Below, one piece after another: positions 34,662-44,550 of a stretch of DNA of 64,000 bases. The position numbers and the translations under genes are program-made. Each line of letters starts with the position of its first letter. The first letter of the stretch is position 1. The stretch comes from Warburgia ugandensis (Eukaryota; Streptophyta; Magnoliopsida; Canellales; Canellaceae), in NCBI GenBank assembly GCA_035236585.1, contig CP141130.1, forward strand, positions 33,863,501-33,927,500, given 5' to 3'. The notes under the pieces were generated by a model. It did not search any database. It was given only the letters and a program-made list of their open reading frames with translations, and had not been told where the DNA came from.

Positions 34662-35502
34662 TGTGATGACCCGGGTTTTATAAGATGCAAGTTTGATAAA
34701 AAGGCGAGATCTCTTGTTTTAGAAATATGAAATGCATGAAATTCTTTTAGTTTTGGAAAGCAATCTTTCGTATAAAACCCCAAGTGTCAAAACACTTTTT
34801 CAAATTATATAGCCATGGCATAGTTTTAAATCAACACTATTCCCAAAAAAGTGTTAGTCACAACCTTAGTTACAGAGAGTAACTACAATCAAGTAACATT
34901 GAAAGATAAGGTAGGGGTTTACTTACTTGTACTTAATCTGGGTGTCTTCTGTCACAGGCGTACCCTATCCTTAAGTGTTTACTATGTGTCTGAAAAATGT
35001 TGAGGATTGGGTGAGTATATACTATACTCAATAGGAGTCCATCACTACTAGTTTTACAATGCATGCTATGTTTAAAATCATATGCTCTTTAAAACATTTG
35101 CATGTTTGAACACTCATGTTCAATATCGATATTAAAAACCATTGTCAAATTGGAATACTGACGACTTAAAGAATCGCATAATCCAAGTCGAAAGTATCAT
35201 ATATATCATAAACATAATGATATGCATAAGATGCTCAACTGAATCCAACTCATGGATATATGGTATGGTTGACCACCCTCATGTCATGTCACATGCAATG
35301 CAAGTAAATCCTCGAAAACATAGGCACACTATGCCCACGACCTCCTCGCTGTGTGGTCCTCGGGTACCTGGGGACACTTGGTCATAGCCTCCACGGGGCA
35401 TATGACACTTATTCGTCGTAAATCATGCAATTTATGCAATCGGTTGCAAAACATGCATGCAATGCATAAAATCTGGTCATGCTAGTATCACATTCAAAGT
35501 CA

Positions 35503-35620
35503 TAACCCTGCTTAGAAGCCTGATAGCCTAGAAGCCTGCCAGCCTAGAAGACTGTCAGCTCTCTCTAGCCCACCCTCATTGGCCTGCCCTCATCGGCCCG
35601 CCCTCATCAGCCAAGGCTAC
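35503..35620 (-). repeat. TRIM-derived fragment inside the G1 LTR
   Basis: Contains cctagaagcctgccagcc and cctcatcagccaaggctac, the same words as the TRIM LTR at 32800-32890 and 33185-33265. Absent from the G2 and G3 LTRs, so it was acquired by the G1 lineage. Some words are repeated (ctagaagcctg three times). Confidence 0.7.
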
Positions 35621-36250
35621 ACTTATCATGCAGACAAGAATCCTTTTTCAAAACATGTCTATGCATAATGTATTTGTCATATGCATGCTGAATTCATTTA
35701 TGAGATTAATTCATGCTAAACAAGTCATGTAACTTAAAACTTAAAACATGCTTTCTTGAAGCAATCATGGTTTCTTTTTAAAAGTCTAGTAGCGATAGAG
35801 CACCTACTTGGTTTGATCACGCTGGCCCCCTTGTCCTCGTACGCTCCTACTCATAGTTTAGGGGAACAAGGTTAGCTTGGCCTATTTCTATAGGTTTTAG
35901 AATGGTTGATCTCACTACGTAGGCATTAAGGGTTCATTCCCATGCCTATGGGTCTCCTAAGGTCCTAACTGGGCCTTGGTATCATCAGGTTTACAAAGGT
36001 TTAGTGGCCTCATGCTACTATCATAGTTTAAGGGTTATGTCCACCTTATATAGGGTCTTGATCAATTATTCTATGGTCTGGGTGTGTCTGCGTCGTCGAT
36101 ACGGACACAACGCCTTTCACGGCGGCTCAATTGGAGCCCTAGAACCCAAGTTATGGGCATTTTACTCTCAAGTGTACATATAAGGCCCATACGAGGTGGA
36201 ATCCTGGGATGCTAATGAATCCCACGTCAGCGGCGTGCGCCCTAGAGGGC

Positions 36251-36290
36251 GCGTCTGTAGACGCACCGACGCGTCTGTAGACGCACCGAC
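36251..36290. repeat. Two 20-bp tandem repeats with palindromic core
   Basis: gcgtctgtagacgcaccgac twice in a row, with a third partial copy. The core gcgtctgtagacgc is a near-perfect palindrome, related to the perfect palindrome gcgcgtctgcagacgcgc in the G3 LTR. Confidence 0.9.
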
Positions 36291-37030
36291 GCGTTTCGGT
36301 TTGACAGAGACTTGGGCGTCCTAGGGACGCCCTGGTTTGACCCTGTCGAAGCATTACGCCCTAGGGACCATCCCTGGTTCCTTTGTGGCTCCCTAGAGCC
36401 TCGTTTTGCATGGTTTTTCATGCAAAAATTTGGAAAAACTCATCCTAAGACTAAGGGGGAGATGGGTTTGGAGGGGTTTTGGGCAAACCTGGTTCGTGGC
36501 CGGGTTTTTTTCACGTTTTCTCCTCTTGCCTGCCTCTCCACGATGGGTTTTTCCCAGGCTTTTGGGCTTCCATTGGAGGCGCCCAAGCGCTCTATTTATA
36601 GAGCTCGAAGAGGGTTTTGGAGGGGGTTCTTAACACCATGAAATGGCGATGGAGAAACCTCTAGAATGGCGGTGGTTTCTCCCCTACACATCACCATTCT
36701 AGAACCCTCTAGGAGCTTTGGGAAGAAGAGGGGTGCCCGTATCAAAACGGGTCCCTGTTTTTCTCAAGCCAAATTCGTTTTTAATTTAAATTACACTTTT
36801 GTCCTTGAACTTCAAAGGGCCACAACTTGCTCATTTTAACTCCGTTTAGAGTGATTTTGGTCTTGTTGGAATCCTTTTTCCGAGACGCACCTAAGGGTAC
36901 TGCTCTCAAGACCAAATTTATGAGTCCAGTTAGGGTGAATAGTGGAATGACCAAAATACCCTTATCTCCATAAAGTGAACTTTTCATTACTAACTTGGGA
37001 TTTCAATGTTACAAAAATGGAGTCATTACA

Positions 37031-37043
37031 TTCTTACCCCCTT
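37031..37043 (-). promoter_or_regulatory. G1 polypurine tract
   Basis: Minus strand AAGGGGGTAAGAA next to the LTR start TGTAATGAC. Same tract as in G3. Confidence 0.85.
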
Positions 37044-37081
37044 AGGGGAATTTCACCACCAAAATTCTACAATATATATAC

Positions 37082-38698
37082 TCAAAAGATCTCGGGGTAC
37101 TTTTCTCGTATTTCTGACTCCGGTTCCCAAGTCTCTTCTACCATGTGCGCATTTATCCACAAAACTTTGACTAAGTGTATGTCCTTGTTTCGTAGCTTCT
37201 TACACTTATGATCCAGAATCTCAACTGGTCTTGTCTCTAGCTTGAGATGCTCCGTCAACTCTATGGGTACCTGGTTGATGACATGAGCAGGGTCAGGCAC
37301 GTACCTCCTTAGCATAGATATATGGAATACGTTATGCACTTCAAATAGCTAAGGGGGTAGTACGATCCTGTAGGCCACTTTTCCCACTTTCTCCAGGATT
37401 TCAAAAGGTCCTATGTAACGTGGACTATGCTTGCCTTTGATACCTAACCGCATAACTCCTTTAGTGGGAGATATCTTCAGGAAAACGTGCTCTCCTATGG
37501 CGAATTCTAATGGTCTCCTCCTTTGATCAACATAGCTCTTTTGCCGGCTTTGAGATGTTAGGAGGTGTCTCTTTATGAGTTTGACCTTCTTGGCACATTG
37601 CTCCACCAGCTCGGACTGGAGCACCCTAGACTCTCCAACTTCACTCCAACTGGTGGGTGATCGATAGGGTCTCCCATAGAGCGCCTCGTACAGAGCCACG
37701 CCAATGCTCAACTGAAAGCTGTTGTTGTACGCCAACTCTACTAGCCGTAGGTTTTCATCCCAGCTCTACTTCCAATCGAGGGCACAGGTTTGCAACATAT
37801 CTTCGACTATCTGGATCGTGCACTCTAACTGTCCATCGGCTTATGGATGGAAGGCTGTGCTAAAGTTCAAGGAAGATCCTAAGGATTTTTGGACTGACTT
37901 CCAGAGTTGTGAAGTGAAGCAGCTATCCCTATCTGATGTGATACTAAGGGGTATGCCATGTAAACTCATTATCTCTTTGATGTATAGATGAGATAGGCTG
38001 TCAGTGGATTGGGTATGGCGTATAGGAAGGAAATGGGCTGTCTTAGTCAATCTATCAACAATTACCCAGATCATGTCATGACCCTTAGAGGTCCTGGGTA
38101 ACCCTACAATGAAGTCCATGGTAATATGGTCCCATTTCCATTCGAGTAACTCAAGGGGTTGTAACAATCTCGTAGGTCTTTGATGTTCAGCCTTTACTTG
38201 TTGACATGTTAGACACTTTGCCACAAATTCCCCTATGTCTCTTTTCATACCATCCCACCAATATTGTCTCTTTAAGTCTTGATACATCTTAGTTCCTCCT
38301 GGGTGTATAGTATACTTAGACCGATGAGCCTCTTTTAAGATTTCTTGTCTTAATTCTTCATTAGTTGGTACCACTAATCTTCCTTGCATGTAAATGCTAC
38401 CATCTTCTCCTTTAGTAAACCCTGGTTTTCCTATGAAAGCTTGTATATCCGGATCTCCTTTCTGTTCTTGCTTAACCTTTTCATTAATAGCCGACTTTAT
38501 CGTTAGTCCTCCCGTAATGATCTTGCGGTTACTTATGTCTGGTTTCCACGTTATTACTTCTTGTAATAGCTTCCATCTCTTAGTCAATAAGCTTGCACAC
38601 ATCCCTTGGGTTTTTCTACTTAATGCATCAGCTACCACATTAGCTTTTCCAGGGTGATAATGAATGGAGAAGTCATAGTCTTTTAAGTATTCCATCAA
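37082..38698 (-). pseudogene. G1 integrase and chromodomain (pol 3' part)
   Basis: The integrase zinc domain (HRSKYTIH then CLTCQQ) lies at about 38330-38190, core Asp in [10 protein letters not shown] at about 38110, second Asp in ITSDRDSCF at about 37930, then LNFSTAFHP-stop at 37841 followed by the Glu-containing SERTIQ equivalent. The C-terminal GPY/F-type motif (RYIGPFEILEKVGKVAYRI) is in 37349-37735. The chromodomain-like tail (PVEILDHKCKKLRNKDIHLV to KYPEIF) is in 37082-37339. Stops: CAA to TAA in the QTDGQ region, CAG to TAG in DWKQSW and LPPQL, all C-to-T type. The chromodomain would steer integration toward marked chromatin. Non-functional as it stands. Confidence 0.85.
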
Positions 38699-38707
38699 TG
38701 TTCTTTG

Positions 38708-40198
38708 TCACATGTTTAAGTCTTGTTGGGAAAAGATATATTTAAGACTCTTATGATCTGTAAAAACTTCAAACTTTTCCCCATATAAATAATGTCTCCA
38801 AATTCGCAAGGCAAAGACTATGGCCGCTAATTCCAAGTCATGGGTCAGGTAATTGACTTCATGCTTCTTGAGTTTTCGAGAAGCATAAGCAATTACCTTC
38901 CCATGTTGCATAAGTACGCAGCCTAGTCCTTGTTGCGAGGCATCGCTGTATATCTCAAATTCACCACTTCCTAAAGGTAAGGTAAGAACACATGTTGTAG
39001 TTAACCTTCTCTTTAGTTCCTGAAAGCTTTCCTCACATTTATCAATCCATTCAACCTTAGCAGGGTCGACTGCTATGCCATCTTGAGAAATAATGTGTCC
39101 TAAAAAATTAACCCTTTCCAGCCAAAATTCACACTTACTAAATTTTGCATATAACTTGTGTGCTCGTAGGGTGCTTAATGTTATCCTTAGATGTTCCTTA
39201 TGGTCTTCAGGAATTTGTGAATATATCAAGATATCATCCACAAACACTATGATGAATTTGTCTAAGTACTCCTTGAACACCCTATTCATGAGGTCCATAA
39301 ACGTGGCTAGAGCATTAGTTAAACCAAAGGACATCACTCTGAATTCATAATGGCCGTATCGAGTCCTGAAGGCTGTCTTGGGGATATCTTCTTCTCTAAC
39401 TCGAAGTTGATGGTACCCAGATCGTAGATCAATTTAAGAAAATATTCTGGCTGACTGAAGTTGATTGAAAAGATCATCAATTCGGGGAAGGGGATACTTA
39501 TTCTTAATGGTGACCCTATTTAGCATTTGATAGTCTATGCACAATCTCATGGAGCCATCCTTTTTCTTAACAAAAAGGACTGGAGCTCCCCACGGAGATA
39601 CGCTAAGTCGTATGAACCCTTTGTCAAGTAGTTCTTGTAACTGGGTCTTCACTTCTTTTAGTTCTGCAGGAGCCATTCGGTAAGGAGCTTTGGAAATGGG
39701 GGAAGTACCGGGTATAAGGTCAATGATAAACTCAATTTCTCTTGGCGGGGGCAGACCTGGTAAATCCTCAAGGAATACGTCAGTAAATTCTCGGACTACC
39801 TTGACATCCTCTAGCTTTAGTTGGGGACTCTCGACAGATTCAATCTTGGCCAAGAAGAAGGGGCATCCTTGAGCAATGTGCTTAACTGCTTTCATGGCAA
39901 AAATAACACACGCTCCATAATAAGCCTTTCTTCCTTGGAGGGTGAAAGTGTCTTCATTAGGTAGGGTAAAAGTGACACGTTTCTGGCGGCAATCAACAAA
40001 GGCTTGATGAAGGGCTAACCAGTCCATACCTAGGATGATGTCGAAGTCATTCATATCTAAGTGAATAAGATTGGCAGGTAGCAAATGATCTTTGACCAAA
40101 ATGGGAACATCCTGGAGATATGAATAGGTGGGAAGTGCCTGGCCTACAGGAGTCACAACTTCTAGAGTGAAGTCCAAGTCTTGTGATATAATGTCCAA
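38708..40198 (-). pseudogene. G1 reverse transcriptase and RNase H
   Basis: Frame 39434-40198 covers the end of the protease region and the RT fingers ([37 protein letters not shown]). A Lys-to-stop follows at the [10 protein letters not shown] motif (about 39432). Frame 38708-39337 holds the RT catalytic box FVDDILIY (about 39240), then RNase H with IYSDASQQG (D), [10 protein letters not shown] (E) and [11 protein letters not shown] (D). The frame ends where CGA has become TGA (LNMRQR to LNM-stop). All catalytic residues are present, so the damage is late. RT and RNase H copy the RNA genome into DNA in the particle. Confidence 0.85.
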
Positions 40199-40986
40199 GG
40201 TTGATGCAAACTCCCGGGATATGAAAGAATGAGTGGATCCTGTATTGAATAAAACTTTAGCAGGTGTATCATAGATAGAAAGAATACCTTCAACTACTGC
40301 ATTTGAAGCTTGGGCTTGACAGGAAGTGAGGGCAAAGACACGTTGTTGGCTCCTTGGAACCTGATCTTCTTTATGCTCTTCAACTTTCCTTTTAGGACAA
40401 TTATTAGCAAAATGTCCTAATTCTCCACAACTATAGCAAGTGATGTTGAAAGTGGGACATGGTTTGCCTGAATGATTACTGTTACACCTAGGGCATGTCT
40501 TCTAGTTTGGCCTTTTTCCTTTGTTTTCAAACGGCTTCTTAAAAGGTGGCCTGGGTCCAGATGACTGAAATGGTCTCTTTCCTTTATTTCTCATGGTGTT
40601 GATGTTCTTAGTTTCCTTCATCGTCTGATTCCTTTGATAATGTTTTTCGTATAGGGAGGCCATCTCTATGGCTTTGGCTACGGTGGAAGGTTGGAAACCT
40701 AGAACTCTGTTCCTGAGTCCTGGGTTGAGCCTATCTACAAATCTTTCTGCCGCATCTTCCTCATTAGCACAAGCACATGGTGCAAATCTTTAGAGGCTGA
40801 TGAATCTATTTTCATACTGTTGGACAGTCATGTTTCCTTGTTCTAAGTCCATAAATTCCTTTTCTTTCTGTTTTCTTACGTGTTTAGGATAATATTTGTC
40901 ATTAAAGACCTTTTTAAACTCTTCCCATCCTATTGTTTCTCGTTGGACAAAATAAGTCATTTCTGCTGTTTCCCACCAAAAGGTAG
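40199..40986 (-). pseudogene. G1 gag C-terminus, zinc knuckle and protease start
   Basis: The gag capsid motif [12 protein letters not shown] starts right at the G2 insertion, followed by [20 protein letters not shown] and a stop in FISL-stop-RFAP. The zinc region has [13 protein letters not shown] and the knuckle [14 protein letters not shown] (40397-40439, intact C-C-H-C). The protease active-site motif reads FNTGSTHSF (about 40230-40255) where the family has DTG: the catalytic Asp is Asn (G to A). The N-terminal half of gag is missing because G2 lies there. Confidence 0.8.
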
Positions 40987-41158
40987 TGTGACGACCCGGG
41001 TTTTTCGATGCATTTTTAAATGCAAGATCTAAATTCCTAAGGTGGGATGCATCCCTATTTGAAAACCATTTTATAAAAACCATGTAATGCAGCGGAAAAC
41101 CTTTTGTTTTAAACTCATTTTGAAAACCCCGAGTGTCATTTACTTTCACAACAATCAA
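40790..41158 (-). other. Chance chimeric frame joining the G2 LTR to G1 gag
   Basis: An open frame of 122 codons on the minus strand. About 57 residues come from the LTR 3' end of G2, and the rest, from TFWWETAE on, is G1 gag. It begins MIVVKVNDTRG. It is a by-product of the insertion at 40986/40987, and nothing suggests it is expressed. Confidence 0.7.
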
Positions 41159-43675
41159 AGTAGTTTTTGAAAAACTTCAGAAATTATAAATGTTTTTCCC
41201 CAGGTCTATCCAGTTACAGCACACAGTCCAACTGTAAATAAATGCAAATACATGTCCAAAGGGTAGAGAGTTTACTTACATGTATAATTGTCTCCTGTTT
41301 GATTCACTTGCTCGTAGCACTAATATCTCCTGAGGCGTCTTCTATTTGTGAGTGAAACTATCCTGAAAAATGTTAAGGATGGGGTGAGTATATACTATAC
41401 TCAGTAGGAGTCCATCACTACTAGTTTTACAATGCATGCTATGGTTAAAATCATATGCTCTTTAAAAGATGTGCATGTTTGAACAATCATGTTCAATATC
41501 GATATTAAAAACCACTGTCGAATTGGAATACTGACGACTTAAAGAATAGCATAATCCAAGTCGAAAGTATATATATATATATAATGATATGCTTAGATAC
41601 TCAACTGAATCCAACTCATGGATATATGGTATGGTCGACCAACCTCATGTCATGCCATATGCAATGCAAGTAAATCCTCAAACCATAGGGCCCACTATGC
41701 CCACGACCTCGCCATCGTGTGGTCCTCGGGTACCTAGGGACACAGGGTCATATGTCTCCACGGGACATATGACACTTCGACCCAGTGCCGTGACACCAGT
41801 GGTAGCCCCTCATACCACATGCAGTCGAAGTAGGGACATGCCCTTTTTGGGTGTGGTATCCATCCACCTAATAGTGGTAGAGGCTGGAGGACAACCCAGA
41901 CCTCTTGGCATAGCGCCCATGAGCTTACCAGCCCAAATCATATACGATCAAACAACCAAAAACCTCTTTTTCAAAACCTGTCCTCTTTGGGTCCCTCACA
42001 ACTGCCTGGCCCTCACAATTGCCTACCCAGCGTCTTTTGGGCACTCCAGCGTCTTTTGGTAACCCTCAAGGACATGCAATTTTTCAAGAACTCAATGCTC
42101 ACAAATCATGCAATATATGCAATTGTTTGCAAAACATGTCTATGCATAATGTATTTATCATATGCATGCTGAATTCATTTATATGCTAAATAAGTCATAA
42201 AATAAGTCATGCTAAACAAGTCATATACTTATACTTAAAACATGCATTCTCAAAACGATCATGGCTCTTTTAAAAAGTCTAGTAGCGATAGAGCACCTAC
42301 CTCAAAGTCTCTTGGAGTCGCGTCCTTTATCACTCAACCCGTCCCTGGGTCTCATTTATAAACTCATGGGTATGAATGAATACAAGGAGTCTTTATCAAT
42401 TTCAATCTATTAGATTGCTAGATCTGCCTTTTAGGGTCCATGGTCCTTGCCTAATTCATTGTCAGGCTAGATCCTTTAATATGGATCTACTATTCAATAG
42501 TTAAACTCTGTAAATTGTCCTCTGATCCTAACTTTAAAGTCTCATTAGGTCCGCATGTCCCAGTTCCCAGGACACCCGTGTATCCTGGTTGAATCGCGAC
42601 CGCCTCATGTGCGTGCACACCCAAAGGCCGTGCCAGGGACCGCATTTTGCAAGCGCACATGCATGTCAAGCGACGTGCTATGACGCGCATCCTGGATGGC
42701 GTCGCATAGATGCACCTTTGGTGTAGCATGGCGCGTCTCAGCTCCCAGGGCACATCGTGCATCCTGGTCGAGCCAGGACCCGTGCCCCATGTCGCGCGCG
42801 CACCCAAAGACCGTACCTTGGGCAGTGTACGCACTGTCGGATGCCTGAAACCCATCCCAGGGACCCTGTCCCAGGCGTACATGGAGCATGGCATCCCTGG
42901 GATGCCTTGTTCGTGCAGGGCCGGCTGGAACCGGCTTGGAGCATTTTTCAGCCAGGAAATCTGGCTGGAAAACCTGCTGGAAATGTTAGATCCAGCACGG
43001 ATCTAGCCTGAAAGGGGGACGAACCTAATAGGGAGGGAAGGATGGCTTACCTGGGCAGCCATGGAGCGCCTATCGCCGGTGGTGGAACCCCATTCTTCAC
43101 TTTGATCCTCCTGCTCGTCGAAAAACTAAAAGAAGGGGGAAACCCCATTGCCAAGACCAGAAAGGAGAGAGGGACATGGGGAAATGGCAATGGCCGGCCT
43201 GACTCGGGCCTGGCCGTTGTCGAAAAACTCAGGGAACTGGGTTTGAGATGGGTTTTCGATGTTTGCTGGAAACCCCAGTCCCAAAATAGCTGGAAACTTT
43301 GTGTTTTGAAGGGAGGGGATTAGGGGCTTTTTATAGCTTTGCTATGGCAGTGGCAGAAACCTCTGGAAACGGGGTTTCTGGAGAAGTCTAGAGGAGGAAG
43401 ATGATAGGGGGTGCCATTATCAAAATGGCCCCCTGCATTTTTTGTTCTTTTTCGTTTTCTATTTAAATTACAGAACTGCCCCTGATCTTTAAACGGCCGT
43501 AACTTCTTCATACGCACTTCGTTGTCGGCGTTGGATTCCATTTTTTGAGTAGAATCTAATGGTACCAAGTTTCCTCACAATTTCCTTCATTTACTATTTT
43601 AAATAAAGTAAAACATTCAACACAGTTTAATGTCCAATTTTTGTTAAAAATAGTGTAAATTGCTCGGGTATTACA
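40987..43675 (-). mobile_element. LTR of Tekay-like element G2, inserted in G1 gag
   Basis: 2689 bp. The plus strand starts tgtgacgacccgggttttt and ends cgggtattaca. It interrupts G1 gag exactly after aaaaggtag, where the uninterrupted G3 gag continues (complement of gaggctacc), so ggtag at 40982-40986 is a candidate target duplication. The segments 41370-42060 match the G1 and G3 LTRs, but the half next to the GC-rich island differs. To its right lies a polypurine tract (43676-43688), so on the minus strand it is a 3' LTR. Frames in 42490-43323 are LTR noise. Confidence 0.8.
42557..42835. repeat. Imperfect direct repeats in the G2 LTR GC island
   Basis: About 100-bp units starting at 42557 (tcccagttcccaggacaccc) and 42735 (tctcagctcccagggcacat). 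Both continue through atcctggt and cacccaaag. The period is about 178 bp. CpG-rich, placed like the GC islands of the other LTRs. Confidence 0.7.
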
Positions 43676-43688
43676 TTATTACCCCCTT
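43676..43688 (-). promoter_or_regulatory. G2 polypurine tract
   Basis: Minus strand AAGGGGGTAATAA just before the LTR start TGTAATACCC. The adjoining internal end (about 43690-43720) includes TTTCGAGGACGAAATTC, a common internal 3' end in plant chromoviruses. Confidence 0.75.
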
Positions 43689-44550
43689 AAAAGAATTTCG
43701 TCCTCGAAATTCCATAAATTATCATCTTCAAGGTATTTTGTCTCTTAGATAACTTCTTGGTGAATGAATTCCCCCCCTTGGGAATCAAATCTAAGCTCAA
43801 TCTTAATTTATCTTTTTTATTGTTCCTTCTACAAGGCCTTACCTATAAGGGCCGCTTTCGATGCGTACTCTAATGCATACTCTCATACATGCCAGTTTAA
43901 CAATACCGGTTTCTAGTGGTAATTCATCTATCTAGAAATCCTTAGATGCTTATACTTTTCTCATCGTGTATAGGATAGTCTCCTCATAGGATCATGCTTC
44001 TTTATTCATGTATAAATTACTCCATACTTCTTTGAGATCATATGATCTTATTTCTCCTATTTCATTTTGAATATCATAGGATACTCCCTTTTTCTTCTTG
44101 GTCTCTTCATCATTCACATCTCCTTCTAATGGTTCGTTATATATCATTGGTTATATGTCATTAGTAAGAGTCCCAAAAATTTACCTTCTTTCTCTTGTGT
44201 CTAACTTTGTTTCTTATCTTTTATATTTGTCCCCAAGATACTTCAATAACTGACATAGTATCATGTGCTCTACAACCAAATCCTTGATTAACTTTGAATT
44301 TCAACTGTCTATCGTTTTCCATATGTGACTTGATTCCTCGACCAAAATTACGTTCAAAATAAACTCATGAAAGCCAATTACAAGCATCTTCCATCGAGGA
44401 CCATTTTACATACTGAAAGTAAAATGTCCTAACTCTATATCTAATCGAATTCATTAAACACTTTTCTCATGTCAAATGTTAATGGTCGATTCATCATCAT
44501 GGGCCACATGTTCTCGCCTAGAAGCCTATCTCAATATTCACATCAATTTG
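43689..44550 (-). other. G2 internal 3' remnant
   Basis: AT-rich, no clear pol motif. A minus-strand frame 44147-43992 (51 codons, MIYNEPLEGDVNDEETKKKK at its start) is open and acidic/basic but unrecognised. Cut at 44551 by the G3 array; atttg (44546-44550) would be the G3 target duplication. Confidence 0.45.

Larger units (their letters stand above)
34662..37030 (-). repeat. G1 3' LTR
   Basis: 2369 bp. The plus strand begins tgtgatgacccgggtttta and ends aatggagtcattaca. Homologous to the G3 LTRs (about 44551-47234) at both ends and around 35230-35400, but lacks the G3 and G2 block near 46310-46420. A TRIM-derived patch lies at 35503-35620 and 20-bp tandem repeats at 36251-36290. Frames such as 36312-36641 are LTR noise. 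Confidence 0.85.
34662..40986 (-). mobile_element. Tekay-like Ty3/gypsy element G1, 5' end displaced
   Basis: Minus-strand chromovirus: 3' LTR 34662-37030, polypurine tract, then chromodomain, integrase, RNase H, RT, protease and zinc knuckle in rising coordinates, with gag cut at 40986 by the LTR of G2. It lies in the T1 5' LTR. Its own 5' LTR, primer site and gag N-terminus are displaced out of the window. The domain order IN, then chromodomain at the C-terminus and the long LTR fit the Tekay/Del clade. Confidence 0.85.

Noticed and set aside
37657-39872. Plus-strand frames opposite G1 gag-pol
   Set aside because: Antisense shadows of the minus-strand polyprotein, with equivalents opposite every G3 unit.
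42490-43323. Overlapping 68-134 codon frames in a GC-rich region
   Set aside because: They arise from low stop-codon density in the GC island of the G2 LTR and are absent from related LTRs.
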